In this document: positions 41,859-50,919 of the stretch, piece after piece
Position numbering within the stretch: position 1 is the stretch's first letter
Layout: each line of letters opens with the position of its first letter
Assembly (NCBI GenBank): GCA_050789255.1
Contig: JBOZRQ010000042.1
Coordinates: 1 to 64,000 of the forward strand
Origin: JBOZRQ01 sp050789255
GTDB taxonomy: Bacteria; Bacillota; Sulfobacillia; Symbiobacteriales; Symbiobacteriaceae
Length of the DNA: 64,000 nt
Direction: 5' to 3'
Position numbers and translations under genes: made by a program
Notes under the pieces: model-generated
Database searches by the model: none
The model's input: the letters and a program-made list of their open reading frames with translations, nothing else
Told to the model about the DNA's origin: nothing

Positions 41859-43121
41859 CTAGTGGCCAGCGGATTGTGCGGGCCGTGGTGCCTGCTTCAG
41901 CCCGGCCAGGGGGACCCAGGCTCGAAGGCCGGGCCGGACCAACATCAGAATGGAGATGATCAGCATGGAGGCGCCGTTGATGCGGATTGCCGCGGGGGCG
42001 CCCAGGTGCTGGGCCATCCAGCCGACCCACAGGTTGGCGATGGGCTGGAGGCCAAAGCTAAACATCAGGTAGAGCGTCAGGAGGCGGGCGCGCATATGGC
42101 TGGGCGCCAGCACCTGGAGCAGGCCGTTGTTGGTGGTCATCACCAGGGGAATCGGAATCCCCGTGAGGAAGAAGGCCGCAATGGCCAGGGTCGGAACCCG
42201 CGTGAAGGAGAAGAGCATGAACGCGACGCCTGCCAGGCCCGTGGTCGTGGCGAGCATCATCCCGGTCCGCTGGACACGCTGCGCAGCCGGCACCACGAAC
42301 AGCACGCTCAGCAAGGCACCGACGCCCGAGGCGCCCATCAGCGTTCCATAGAGGCCGGCATCGCCATGGAGCGTCTTGTCGGCGAAGGACGGCAACACCT
42401 GGCTGTTGGAGAACGCAAACAGGGTCACCAGGGCCGTAAAGATGATCAGGTCAAGGATGCGGGGCTGCCCCAGGGCGTACCGGAGCCCCTCCATGAAGTT
42501 GCCCCCGGTCTGGTTGGCCGGGTGCTGCTGCTGGGTGGTCTTCACAGCGAACAGGCTGGCAAGTACGGCCACGAAGCTGAGGCCGTTGATCCAGAAGGCC
42601 GGCCCCTCGCCGACCGCCTTCACCACAAGACCGGCCAGGGTTGGGCCGAAAATGCGGCTGATCTGCACGATCATGCCGTTGACCACGATCGCCTTGCGCA
42701 CCATCTCCATGCCCGCCATGTCCCCGATGAACGTCTGCGCCGAGGGCAGATCGAGGGCGCCCACGCTGCCGAGTATGGTGGCCATCACGTAGACGTGCCA
42801 GAGCTGAATCAAGTCCGTGGTCACCAGAATGGCCAGAATGAAGGCCAGCACCATGGAGGCGGCCTGGGTATAGATCAGGATCTTCCGGCGGTCATATCGG
42901 TCCGCCCAGACTCCGGCGATGGGGCCCAGGAACAGAAAGGGCAGGGTGCCAAGCATACCAACGGTCCCGAGGGCTGCCTCTGAGTGGCTCAAGCGCCAGA
43001 CCACCCAGGACTGCGCCGTCATCTGCATCCAGGTGCCAATCAGAGAAATAGCCTGTCCGCTAAGGTAGATGCGCAAGTTGCGGATCTTGAGCGGAGCGAA
43101 CGTATCTGCAAAGGAGCTCAC
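41859..43121 (-). CDS. MFS exporter (MFS_3/enterobactin-exporter type)
   Basis: The 420-residue protein has about twelve membrane helices and the MFS loop motif GVWADRYDRRKILI between helices 2 and 3, typical of the MFS_3 group of small-molecule exporters. The GTG at 43121 has AGGAGG nine bases upstream; the TTG two codons before it is too close to that site. It lies 27 bases behind a MarR gene and is probably repressed by it. Confidence 0.87.
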   Translation of the reverse strand: MSSFADTFAPLKIRNLRIYLSGQAISLIGTWMQMTAQSWVVWRLSHSEAALGTVGMLGTLPFLFLGPIAGVWADRYDRRKILIYTQAASMVLAFILAILVTTDLIQLWHVYVMATILGSVGALDLPSAQTFIGDMAGMEMVRKAIVVNGMIVQISRIFGPTLAGLVVKAVGEGPAFWINGLSFVAVLASLFAVKTTQQQHPANQTGGNFMEGLRYALGQPRILDLIIFTALVTLFAFSNSQVLPSFADKTLHGDAGLYGTLMGASGVGALLSVLFVVPAAQRVQRTGMMLATTTGLAGVAFMLFSFTRVPTLAIAAFFLTGIPIPLVMTTNNGLLQVLAPSHMRARLLTLYLMFSFGLQPIANLWVGWMAQHLGAPAAIRINGASMLIISILMLVRPGLRAWVPLAGLKQAPRPAQSAGH

Positions 43122-43148
43122 GAACAACGCCCTCCTAATGATCTAGGT

Positions 43149-43589
43149 CTACTGTTCACCATCGGCCCGCACGGCATGAATGATGTTGTCGGTGACCCGG
43201 CGCATCAACTGCACCAGGGTCTCCTGCTCCTCGTCCGACATGCCCCGCGTCAACTGTGCCTGTACGTCGGTCATAATCTCCTCCAGCCGCGGTTTCAACG
43301 CCTTCCCGGCGGGAGTCAGGAAGATCCGGTAGCAGCGCTTGTCGGACTCGACGGCGCGCCGCTCCACATAGCCGGCGGCCTCCAGCTTGTTGATCGCTCC
43401 TACTGTGGCCGATTTGTCCACGTGAAGCCGATCGCTCAGGTGCTGCTGGCTCTGCCCGTCCTCCCGGTAGAGGGCAAACAGGTACATATACTGGCCCGGG
43501 CCCATCTGCAGCGGTTCCAGCCGCCGGGAAATGTAGCTCGCCATGTACCGGCTTGCCACGGACACATACCTTCCGACCCTTTCAGCCAC
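43149..43589 (-). CDS. MarR-family transcriptional regulator
   Basis: The 146-residue protein has the MarR winged helix (QQHLSDRLHVDKSATVGAINKLEAAGYVERRAVESDKRCYRIFLTPAGKAL) between N- and C-terminal dimerisation helices. It is the first gene of an operon with an MFS exporter. GTG start with AGGAGGGG upstream. The promoter region carries GTTGA-TAAC-TCAAC, a possible binding site, at about 43634-43648. Confidence 0.9.
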   Translation of the reverse strand: MAERVGRYVSVASRYMASYISRRLEPLQMGPGQYMYLFALYREDGQSQQHLSDRLHVDKSATVGAINKLEAAGYVERRAVESDKRCYRIFLTPAGKALKPRLEEIMTDVQAQLTRGMSDEEQETLVQLMRRVTDNIIHAVRADGEQ

Positions 43590-43660
43590 CTTGCTCCCCT
43601 CCTTTTAAGCTGATTCAGTTTACCACTCAACGGTTGATAACTCAACTATATACCCAACAA

Positions 43661-43690
43661 AAAGAGCCCTTCCTACAACCGGAAGGGCTC
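43661..43690 (-). terminator. Intrinsic terminator after the LysR gene
   Basis: A 10-base stem (43664-43673 with 43681-43690) is followed by TTTTTGTTG on the minus strand. Confidence 0.8.
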
Positions 43691-43698
43691 GCACGCCG

Positions 43699-44613
43699 CT
43701 ATTCCACCCCATCGACCAGCTGTATCCTGTATACCTTCCCCAAGATCTCAAGGAAGGCGCGGGAGATTCCGCTCCAAATCTTACCCCGGCGGTGGATCAG
43801 GATCGTCTGGCGGTTCAGGTGCGCTGTGCCGGTCACAGGAACGACCACCAGCTGACCAAGCTTTAGTTCGCCTTCCACCGTGCCCTTCGGCAGCATGGCT
43901 AGCCCCAGGCCGCACATGACCATGCGCTTGGTCGCTTCGATGCTGTCCAGCTCCATCGTCACCCGCGGCACCAGGCCGGCGGTTGCCCAGAACTGCTCCA
44001 CCAGCGCCCAGTAGCCCGAGTTGCGGTCCGAGGTGATGAACGGCTCGGTGGCCAGCTCCTCGGCCGTCACCTCGTCGCGCCCCGCCAGCGGGTGGCCGGG
44101 GTGGACCACCAGGACGATGGGCTCATCGTAAAGCGGCACGGCTGCAATATCGGCATGGCTGGCGATGGGGGAGTGGACCAGGCCGAGCTGCACCGTGTCC
44201 TCCAGCACCAGCTGCTGAATCTGCTGGGACCTTCCCGTGCGCACTGCGACTTCCACCGAGGGATGCGCCGCCTTGAACTGGGCCAGGATCTGCGGGAGGG
44301 TGTAGGTACTGGTGGTCAGGGCGGAGCCGACCGTGAGCGTGCCGCCGGTGGCGGACTCGAGTTCGGCAACGGCCCGGCGGGCCTTGCGGATGTCCTGCAG
44401 AACCCGCTCGGCGTGGGGGAGCAGCACTCGACCGGCATCGGTGAGGCGCACCCCGCGGGGCTTGCGCTCAAAGAGCGTCTGGCCGAGCTCCTTCTCCAGG
44501 GCCTGAATCCGGGCCGTAACGGAGGGCTGAGTCAGGTAGAGACGTTCAGCAGCCCGGTTGAAGCTGCCCGTCTGAGCAATCCACCAGAATGCCTCCAGCT
44601 CTTGAATATCCAG
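43699..44613 (-). CDS. LysR-family transcriptional regulator, CTG start likely
   Basis: The protein of about 304 residues has the LysR N-terminal helix-turn-helix (LEAFWWIAQTGSFNRAAERLYLTQPSVTARIQALEKELG) and a two-lobed effector domain. The AGGAGG site at 44622-44627 sits eight bases before a CTG at 44613 that would give the usual LysR start (Met-Asp-Ile-Gln-Glu-Leu). The only other candidate, a GTG at 44622, overlaps the ribosome binding site itself. Divergent from the amidase gene; the regulated gene is unknown but could be that one. Confidence 0.85.
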   Translation of the reverse strand: MDIQELEAFWWIAQTGSFNRAAERLYLTQPSVTARIQALEKELGQTLFERKPRGVRLTDAGRVLLPHAERVLQDIRKARRAVAELESATGGTLTVGSALTTSTYTLPQILAQFKAAHPSVEVAVRTGRSQQIQQLVLEDTVQLGLVHSPIASHADIAAVPLYDEPIVLVVHPGHPLAGRDEVTAEELATEPFITSDRNSGYWALVEQFWATAGLVPRVTMELDSIEATKRMVMCGLGLAMLPKGTVEGELKLGQLVVVPVTGTAHLNRQTILIHRRGKIWSGISRAFLEILGKVYRIQLVDGVE

Positions 44614-44791
44614 ACTCGCCACCTCCTAAGTTTAGCGTTTGTGATAATGGAGCCCTCGATGTAAATATAGCATAAACTACAAGAATCGAACATGTCCCTC
44701 CGATTGGTGTTTTCAATCTCCAATGGTTTGGCAGACCCAGGGTTTGCTCCGCATAGCATTGGGGGCAACAGGGTCTGGGGAGGGGTAACTC

Positions 44792-45274
44792 ATGGCTTAC
44801 GATCGGTCCCAGGCGGTTCAGTATGCAGCCCTTTGGTGGAGCGGCTACAACCCCATGTTCCGGGCCTTTGGGGATGACTGCACCAACTTCATCTCTCAGT
44901 GTCTGTGGGCGGGCGGCATGCCCATGGAGGTAACGGGGCGCCGGGATCAGGGCTGGTGGTACCTCGGCCCCGACGAGCAGTGGAGCTACTCCTGGACCGT
45001 GGCCCACAGCCTGCGCTGGTACCTGACCGGCTCGGGCCGGGCGGAGCTGCGGGAAAGTGCCAGAGAACTGGAACTTGGTGATACAATCGGCTATGATTGG
45101 GATGGAGACGGTACATGGACACATAATACAATTGTTGTAGGATTTGACGCCGACGGCGAGCCGCTCGTCGCCGCCCACACGGTTGCGTCTTGGGGACGTC
45201 CCTGGCGCTACACCGATTCACCTGCCTACACCCCGAACACGAAGTACTTATTCTGGCACATCACCATGTCGTAG
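44792..45274 (+). CDS. Amidase-domain (cysteine amidase) protein
   Basis: The 160-residue protein matches the putative amidase domain (Amidase_6) found in Firmicutes cell-wall-active proteins: YDRSQAVQYAALWW at the start, GDDCTNFISQCLWAGG with the probable nucleophile Cys, and GTWTHNTIVVG with the probable catalytic His. No signal peptide is present, so it is either cytoplasmic or exported by another route. ATG with GGGAGGGG upstream. Confidence 0.85.
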   Translation: MAYDRSQAVQYAALWWSGYNPMFRAFGDDCTNFISQCLWAGGMPMEVTGRRDQGWWYLGPDEQWSYSWTVAHSLRWYLTGSGRAELRESARELELGDTIGYDWDGDGTWTHNTIVVGFDADGEPLVAAHTVASWGRPWRYTDSPAYTPNTKYLFWHITMS

Positions 45275-45429
45275 TGGATGAATACTATCCCGAATAGCAG
45301 GGATTTGCCAATCGCTGTGGTAAATCTTTTGTATGGGTTCTTTACAAAGTAGGACGAACCCACCCGATGGATCGGAGAGACTCCCCGACCGCCAATGGGC
45401 GGCGGGCTTAGAGAAAGGTGGACAACCTC

Positions 45430-46608
45430 ATGGCTCTGATGACGGTGCGTGACATCGACGTGAAGGGCAAGCGTGCGTTTGTGCGCGTCGACTTCAACGT
45501 CCCCATCGAAAACGGCGTGATCACCGACGACACCCGCATCAAGGCGGCGCTGCCCACGATTCAGTACTTGATCGAGAACGGCGCCATCGCTGTGCTGGCT
45601 TCTCACCTGGGCCGCCCCAAGGGCAAGCGGAACGACGAGTTTTCGCTGGCCCCGGTGGCCGAGCGCCTGCGCAACCTGCTGGACAAGCCGGTCGATTTCG
45701 CCTCCGACTGCATCGGGGAGGCGGTGGAGAAGCTGGTGGCCAGCCAGAAGCCGGGCTCCGTCGTGCTGTTGGAGAACCTCCGCTTCTACAACGAAGAGGA
45801 GAAGAACGACCCCGAGTTTGCCCGCAAGCTCGCCCGCCTGGGGGACATCTACGTCAACGACGCCTTCGGCACCGCCCACCGGGCGCACGCCTCGACCCGG
45901 GGCGTGGCTGACTACCTGCCCGTCAAGGTCGCCGGCTTTCTGATGCAGAAGGAAGTCGACATTATGGGCAAGGCGCTGGCCAACCCCGACCGACCCTTCA
46001 CTGCCATCATCGGCGGTGCCAAGGTCTCAGATAAGATTACGGTGATTGAGAACCTGCTCGGCAAGGTGGACATGCTGGTGATCGGCGGCGGCATGGCGAA
46101 CACCTTCCTCAAGGCCAAGGGCTACCCCACGGGCAAGTCCCTGGTGGAGGAGGACAAGGTCGACCTCGCCAAGGAGCTGCTGGCCAAGGCCGGTCCGCGC
46201 ATCATTCTGCCGGTCGATGTGATCGTTGCCCAGGAGTTCAAGGCGGACGCCGAGCACAAGGTGGTGGGCTCCGCCGCCATCCCCGACGGCTGGATGGCCC
46301 TGGACATTGGCCCCGAGTCTGCCCGGATCTTCGCGGAGGCAGTGAAGTCCTCCATGACCGTGATTTGGAACGGTCCCATGGGCGTCTTTGAGATGCCCGC
46401 CTTTGCCCGGGGCACAATGGCGGTGGCCGAGGCAATGGCGGCGAGCGAAGGGCTGACCATCGTGGGCGGCGGCGACTCCGTCGCAGCGGTGGAGGCCGGC
46501 GGCTACGCCGACAAGATGACCCATGTAAGCACCGGCGGCGGCGCCTCCCTCGAGTTCCTCGAGGGCAAGGAGCTGCCGGGGGTCGCGTGCCTCTCCACGA
46601 AGGGTTAG
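45430..46608 (+). CDS. pgk: Phosphoglycerate kinase
   Basis: The 392-residue glycolytic enzyme transfers phosphate from 1,3-bisphosphoglycerate to ADP. It has the RVDFNVP start, the SHLGRPKGK substrate loop, AFGTAHRAHAST, the LGKVDMLVIGGGMANTFL nucleotide region and the closing GGGDSVAAVE and STGGGASLEFLEG motifs. The ATG at 45430 has an AAAGGTGG site about ten bases upstream; an ATG at 45439 is too far. gapA is not next to it, unlike in many Firmicutes. Confidence 0.95.
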   Translation: MALMTVRDIDVKGKRAFVRVDFNVPIENGVITDDTRIKAALPTIQYLIENGAIAVLASHLGRPKGKRNDEFSLAPVAERLRNLLDKPVDFASDCIGEAVEKLVASQKPGSVVLLENLRFYNEEEKNDPEFARKLARLGDIYVNDAFGTAHRAHASTRGVADYLPVKVAGFLMQKEVDIMGKALANPDRPFTAIIGGAKVSDKITVIENLLGKVDMLVIGGGMANTFLKAKGYPTGKSLVEEDKVDLAKELLAKAGPRIILPVDVIVAQEFKADAEHKVVGSAAIPDGWMALDIGPESARIFAEAVKSSMTVIWNGPMGVFEMPAFARGTMAVAEAMAASEGLTIVGGGDSVAAVEAGGYADKMTHVSTGGGASLEFLEGKELPGVACLSTKG

Positions 46609-47057
46609 CCAAGCTCACGGCCAGGTTGTTCGGGCGGCGGGAGGCGCCATCTCCTGCCAAGGCCTGGCTGGCCCGGCGGGAGAAGGCCACCCCCGAGGAG
46701 GTCATCCGGCAGCACTTCGCCGCCATGACTGCCCACGACCTGGACTGGCTCCTGGCGACCATGTCGCCGGAGCGGGCCCGGCTTTACGATGATATCCGCA
46801 CGGTGGACAAGCGCCGCCTCTCGATTGCCGAAGCCGGGGTGATCAGCATCACCCCGGCCGAGGAGAGCGTGCCGATGTCGGCGTTTGTCCAGCGATACCG
46901 CTCCAACATGGTGGTCAAGGTAGAGTACGAGCTGCACCTCACGGAGGCCCACGAGCGCCGCGACCCGACGATTCAGGAGGGGCGCAACTGGGCCTACTTT
47001 GTGTTGGTGTGCGAGTCTCGGGGGAAACCTTGGCTGATTGCAGACTGGGGACGCTAA
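46587..47057 (+). CDS. NTF2-like small protein inside the glycolytic operon
   Basis: The protein of about 156 residues has an N-terminal basic segment and then TPEEVIRQHFAAMTAHDLDWLLATMSPE, a pattern typical of NTF2-like/SnoaL or DUF4829-type cone folds, ending with WLIADWGR. It has no signal peptide. The GTG start overlaps the end of pgk by 22 bases, and tpi begins 16 bases after its stop, so it is cotranscribed with glycolytic genes. A role in the pathway is not established. Confidence 0.6.
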   Translation: MPLHEGLAKLTARLFGRREAPSPAKAWLARREKATPEEVIRQHFAAMTAHDLDWLLATMSPERARLYDDIRTVDKRRLSIAEAGVISITPAEESVPMSAFVQRYRSNMVVKVEYELHLTEAHERRDPTIQEGRNWAYFVLVCESRGKPWLIADWGR

Positions 47058-47073
47058 AAAGGAGATACACCAA

Positions 47074-47841
47074 ATGCGCAAGCCTGTCATTGCTGCTAAC
47101 TGGAAGATGCATAAGAACCTGTCCGAGGCCGCTCAGTTTGTCAAGGAGTTCCTGCCGAAGGTCCAGGGCCTGGGCGCCGCCGTCGAGATGGTGGTCTGCC
47201 CGCCGTTCACCGCCCTGGGCGCCGTCGCCTGGGGACTGGCTGAGGCCAAGGGCATTGTGGGCCTGGGCGCCCAGAACATGTACAAGGAGGTCCAGGGCGC
47301 CTTCACGGGTGAGGTCTCGGGCCCCATGCTGAAGGACGTGGGCTGCACCTACGTCATCCTCGGCCACTCCGAGCGCCGAACCATCTTCGGGGAGACCGAT
47401 GCCCTGGTGGGCGAGAAGGTGCGGGCTGCCCTCACCCACGGCCTGGTGCCCATCCTGTGCATCGGTGAGACCCTGCAGGAGCGGGAGGCCGGCCAGACCG
47501 ACGCCGTCAACCGCCGCCAGCTGCTGGGCGGCACCGAGGGCCTGACCGCCGAGCAGGTCGCCGGCCTGATCGTCGCCTACGAGCCCGTCTGGGCCATCGG
47601 TACTGGCAAGAACTGCGCCCCGGCCGACGCCCAGGCGACCATCGCGGCCATTCGGTCCGTCGTCGCTGAGAAGTTCGGCGCCGCCGCTGCCCAGGCCGTG
47701 CGCATCCAGTACGGCGGCAGCGTCAAGCCCAACAACATTGGCGACTACATGGGTCAGCCCGACATCGACGGCGCCCTGGTGGGCGGCGCCAGCCTCGAGG
47801 CTGCCAGCTTCGCCGCTATCTGCGAGGGCGCCAAGCGCTAA
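47074..47841 (+). CDS. tpiA: Triose-phosphate isomerase
   Basis: The 255-residue enzyme interconverts DHAP and glyceraldehyde-3-phosphate. It has ANWKMHKN with the substrate Lys, LGHSERR with the catalytic His, the AYEPVWAIGTGK loop with the catalytic Glu, and QYGGSVKPNN and GALVGGASL phosphate-binding loops. The ATG has AAGGAG ten bases upstream. Confidence 0.96.
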   Translation: MRKPVIAANWKMHKNLSEAAQFVKEFLPKVQGLGAAVEMVVCPPFTALGAVAWGLAEAKGIVGLGAQNMYKEVQGAFTGEVSGPMLKDVGCTYVILGHSERRTIFGETDALVGEKVRAALTHGLVPILCIGETLQEREAGQTDAVNRRQLLGGTEGLTAEQVAGLIVAYEPVWAIGTGKNCAPADAQATIAAIRSVVAEKFGAAAAQAVRIQYGGSVKPNNIGDYMGQPDIDGALVGGASLEAASFAAICEGAKR

Positions 47842-47857
47842 GCGAGGAGTGCTGAGC

Positions 47858-48940
47858 ATGCTCAACCCGGAGCTTGACACCCCCTGTGTCATCATCGACC
47901 TGGATATCGCGGAGCGCAACGTCCGGCGCATGCAGGCCATCGCAGACCAGGCGGGCGTCAGGCTCCGCCCGCACACCAAGACCCACAAGTCCAGCTTCTT
48001 CGCCCGCATGCAGGTGGAGGCCGGGGCGCAGGGAATCACCTGCGCCAAGCTGGGCGAGGCCGAGGTCATGGCGGAAGCCGGGTTTGACGATATCCTGATC
48101 GCCTACCCGCTGATCGGGGCGCACAAGATGGCCCGGCTGGCCGCCCTGCTGCCCAAGGTGAAGCGGCTCATCGTCAGCCTCGACAGCTACGAGGTGGCCG
48201 AGGGGCTCTCGGCCGTGGGCGAGCAGGTTGGGCGCCCGATCGAGGTCTACGCCGAGGTCGACACCGGCCAGCACCGGGTCGGCCGGGCGCCCGGCGAGGA
48301 TGCCATCGCTTTCTGCCGGGGCCTCGACCGCTTTCCGGGCATCCGGCTGGCGGGCCTCATGAGCCACGCCGGCCTCACCTGGAAGGCCGGCTCCGCCCGG
48401 GAGATCGGCACCATGGCCCGGCAGGAGCTTGAGATCCTGACCGCCGTCAAGGCGGGGCTGGGGCGCCCGGACCTGGCGATCAGCGTGGGTGCGACTCCGT
48501 CGGCCCACCTGGCCTCCGGCGAGCACGGCGTTACCGAGATGCGGCCCGGTACCTACATCTTCGGCGACCGGAACCTGATGCTGCTTGGCCTGGCGGGCGA
48601 GGGCGACTGCGCCATGCGGGTCCTGACCACGGTGGTCAGCAGTGCGGTGCCCGAGCGGGCCGTGGTGGATGCCGGCTCCAAGTCCCTCGCCATGGATCCC
48701 AACGCCGCCGGCGGCCACGGCCACGTGGTCGGCCTGCCGGAGGTGAAGGTGGCCCGGCTCACGGAGGAGCACGGGGCGCTGGACCTGCCGCCAGGGCTGA
48801 CACTGAAGGTGGGAGACCGCCTCCAGATCATCCCCAACCACGTCTGCCCGGCGGTCAACCTGTTCGACCGGGTCTACGGGGTCCGGGGCGGCAAGGTGGA
48901 GCGGGAGATTCTAATCGAGGGCCGGGGCAAGAACACATAA
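47858..48940 (+). CDS. D-threonine aldolase/D-serine dehydratase-like PLP enzyme
   Basis: The 360-residue protein has an alanine-racemase-type barrel with the PLP Lys in LRPHTKTHKS and a C-terminal domain containing the metal-ligand NHVCPAVNLFD segment, the fold-type III layout of D-threonine aldolase and DSD1-type D-serine dehydratase. These act on D-hydroxy amino acids using PLP and a divalent metal. It follows tpi by 16 bases with GAGGAG before the ATG, and a terminator ends the transcript. Confidence 0.85.
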   Translation: MLNPELDTPCVIIDLDIAERNVRRMQAIADQAGVRLRPHTKTHKSSFFARMQVEAGAQGITCAKLGEAEVMAEAGFDDILIAYPLIGAHKMARLAALLPKVKRLIVSLDSYEVAEGLSAVGEQVGRPIEVYAEVDTGQHRVGRAPGEDAIAFCRGLDRFPGIRLAGLMSHAGLTWKAGSAREIGTMARQELEILTAVKAGLGRPDLAISVGATPSAHLASGEHGVTEMRPGTYIFGDRNLMLLGLAGEGDCAMRVLTTVVSSAVPERAVVDAGSKSLAMDPNAAGGHGHVVGLPEVKVARLTEEHGALDLPPGLTLKVGDRLQIIPNHVCPAVNLFDRVYGVRGGKVEREILIEGRGKNT

Positions 48941-48945
48941 AAAAC

Positions 48946-48978
48946 GAGGTCCGGGTGTTGCACCCGGACCTCACCCTT
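48946..48978. terminator. Intrinsic terminator between convergent genes
   Basis: A perfect 12-base stem (48946-48957 with 48961-48972), three-base loop, with A run before and TTTT after. Confidence 0.85.
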
Positions 48979-49696
48979 TTGAGCTGCCCTCGGATTCGAC
49001 GGGCCGCTTCAGATCATCGGCATACGTATCGATAAACAGCTGGCCCTTGGAGTTGAGTACCGCAAAGTAGATATCCTCCACACGGCGGTAGCCACGGGAC
49101 TGAAGTTCACCTGTCAGCCAGGCTACGGACAGCCGGTTCTGGTCGAGATTCTGATGAACCACCTTGCCGTCCATGATTAGCTCAATGGCGAGCCCCTCGT
49201 ACTGGGTGGGAACCTTCATGTCCGCTGGAGTGAGAGGACGGTACTGAGATTTCGGCAGTACGCTCAGGTGGCCCCCAGGCTCCAAAATCGCGATCTCTAC
49301 ATGACTGATGTCGAAGGTGCCGTTACACCGCAGCTGTGAGTTCAGCTCATCCAGGTTGTACCGCAGGCGGCGCATGTTTGAATCGAGGATCTTTCCGTTC
49401 TGGATGAGAACCGTCGGTTGCCCTTCCAGAAAGGCTCTGACAGGGCGAAACCGCATGGCAATGTAGCCGATAATGACAGCAAGCCCTGCAAAGACCACCA
49501 CCGGTACAGCTACGACCCAGAAGGGCTCCTTTACGTCGTTACTTACGTGCCCAACCAGGGCGCCGATGCACACCGCCAAGGTAAAGTCGAAGTAGGTTAG
49601 CCTGGCCATAAACTGCTTGCTCAGGGTCCGGGTGGCGAAAAAGGCCAGGACAAAGGCTACGAACGCCCTGCCTGACGCCACCAGCACCTCACCCAT
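48971..49696 (-). CDS. DUF421 (YetF-type) membrane protein
   Basis: The protein of about 241 residues has three N-terminal membrane helices and then the DUF421 soluble domain (FLEGQPTVLIQNGKILDSNMRRLRYNLDELNSQLR), followed by a second YetF-like region near the end. Members are linked to spore and envelope functions in Bacillus but their activity is not known. The ATG at 49696 has a G-rich site eight bases upstream; the GTG at 49717 has none. Confidence 0.85.
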   Translation of the reverse strand: MGEVLVASGRAFVAFVLAFFATRTLSKQFMARLTYFDFTLAVCIGALVGHVSNDVKEPFWVVAVPVVVFAGLAVIIGYIAMRFRPVRAFLEGQPTVLIQNGKILDSNMRRLRYNLDELNSQLRCNGTFDISHVEIAILEPGGHLSVLPKSQYRPLTPADMKVPTQYEGLAIELIMDGKVVHQNLDQNRLSVAWLTGELQSRGYRRVEDIYFAVLNSKGQLFIDTYADDLKRPVESEGSSKG

Positions 49697-49754
49697 GCCC
49701 TGGTTCACCCCCTGCACGGAGATTGTTCCCAGTGCAGGGAGGGACTACGCGGGC

Positions 49755-50429
49755 CTACCGGCCAGGCATCGGCTTTCCCTGCAGCCGGAGCAGGGCGAGA
49801 ACCAGCTCGTTCTCGGTCTGGACATCCATGGCGCCGAACTGCACGGCTGCCGTCACCCGGTCGCCGTTGCCCTGCACCCGGACCACAGTAGCCTCAATGC
49901 CGCGAAAGGCGGCTCCATCGGGCGTGGAAAAGCTGAGGTAAAGGTGGTCGCCGGTCGCAAGGGTAGTCTGGGTCGTGAACCGGAGGCCGCCGGGGCTCAG
50001 GTCCAGGATCTGGCCCATCCCGTTGCTGCCGCCCTCCCGGGCGAAGACCATGGGCGCCGACACCTTCACCCTGGTGTACTGCCGCCGCTGGACCGTTTCC
50101 ACCTGGCGGGGCATGGCCACCTGGACCCAGGTCCCTGCAGCGGCCACGCTGACCAGTCGGGCGTCAAAGCGGTGAATGACGGACCCGGAAGGAATGGTCA
50201 CGCCCAGCGTGGCGCCCCGCTCAAGGTCCGGGACCGGCTTGGCCACCCCAAGGGAAAGGACCCGGGGGGTCACATCTTCCAGGAAGCCCGGCACGGGCGG
50301 CTCCGGGGCTTCAAAGCTCAGGGAGATCGGCATGCCCCGCATGCTCACCAGCAGCTCGTGAGCGCTCTGAGGGCCCTGTGCCTGGAACGGCGGCGCTTGA
50401 AACCGTTGGGCATGGTTGTAATTCCACAT
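49755..50429 (-). CDS. PilZ-domain (YcgR-like) c-di-GMP receptor
   Basis: The 224-residue protein has an N-terminal YcgR-type domain of about 100 residues and a C-terminal PilZ domain with the RRQYTR (RxxxR) and DLSPGG (D/NxSxxG) motifs needed to bind c-di-GMP. YcgR-type proteins act as flagellar brakes or regulate exopolysaccharide. No flagellar gene is nearby. ATG at 50429 with AGGGG upstream. Confidence 0.88.
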   Translation of the reverse strand: MWNYNHAQRFQAPPFQAQGPQSAHELLVSMRGMPISLSFEAPEPPVPGFLEDVTPRVLSLGVAKPVPDLERGATLGVTIPSGSVIHRFDARLVSVAAAGTWVQVAMPRQVETVQRRQYTRVKVSAPMVFAREGGSNGMGQILDLSPGGLRFTTQTTLATGDHLYLSFSTPDGAAFRGIEATVVRVQGNGDRVTAAVQFGAMDVQTENELVLALLRLQGKPMPGR

Positions 50430-50542
50430 CGCTGCCGACCCCTCCCGGGAGCCATCGCTTAGCTGAGAAATACAGCTATCCCAAATTATACCAGTATGTC
50501 GTTACCTGATCAAGCCCATCTCATGGTCCAGCCGTCGTGGAG

Positions 50543-50571
50543 TTGACAACCGTTACCCCGTATCGTACCCT
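50543..50571 (+). promoter_or_regulatory. Promoter and candidate operator of the CsoR-family gene
   Basis: TTGACA, a 17-base spacer and TACCCT. TACCCCGTA (50554-50562) and GTACCC lie in the promoter; TACCCCGTA is repeated in the thioredoxin promoter operator at 51295-51303. Confidence 0.65.
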
Positions 50572-50592
50572 TTGCGCAGGGGGGATCTGGCT

Positions 50593-50874
50593 TTGAACAT
50601 CAGGGAGCAGAACCACAACCTGTATGAAGACCTCATGCGGCGCATGAAGCGGATCGAAGGGCAGGCCCGGGGAATTCAGCGCATGCTCGAAGAGGGGGAG
50701 GACTGCGGTCAGATCCTGATTCAGCTGGCCGCCATGAAGTCGGCCGTCCATCGGGTCGGCATGAAGGCTGTGGCGTGCTCCATGAGCAAGCGCATCAACG
50801 AGGCCATCGTGAACGGGGACGATCCAGAGAACGCCGTCGACGATGTGATCGACCAGTTCCTGAAGCTCGGCTGA
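50593..50874 (+). CDS. CsoR-family repressor with non-canonical ligand residues
   Basis: The 93-residue all-helical protein has the CsoR/DUF156 core (MRRMKRIEGQARGIQRMLEEGEDCGQILIQL) and its C-terminal helix. The first ligand Cys is present (C38). In ungapped alignment with Bacillus CsoR, the Cu(I) His becomes Ser and the second Cys becomes Arg, but a new Cys (C62) sits one residue before the His position. It is therefore neither a typical copper CsoR nor a typical CstR. TTG start with a G-rich site. It is convergent with thioredoxin, and both promoters carry the TACCCCGTA sequence. Confidence 0.85.
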   Translation: MNIREQNHNLYEDLMRRMKRIEGQARGIQRMLEEGEDCGQILIQLAAMKSAVHRVGMKAVACSMSKRINEAIVNGDDPENAVDDVIDQFLKLG

Positions 50875-50881
50875 GCCAAAT

Positions 50882-50918
50882 AAAAGACGGCGAGGGCAGC
50901 AGCCCGTCGCCGTCTCTT
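50882..50918. terminator. Bidirectional intrinsic terminator
   Basis: AGACGGCGA (50885-50893) pairs with TCGCCGTCT (50907-50915) between the convergent CsoR-family and thioredoxin genes. Confidence 0.75.
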
Positions 50919-50919
50919 G

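Noticed and set aside
50593..50874. Calling the CsoR-family protein a copper CsoR or a sulfur-sensing CstR
   Set aside because: Ungapped alignment shows the His and second Cys positions are Ser and Arg; the extra Cys does not fall at the CstR position.
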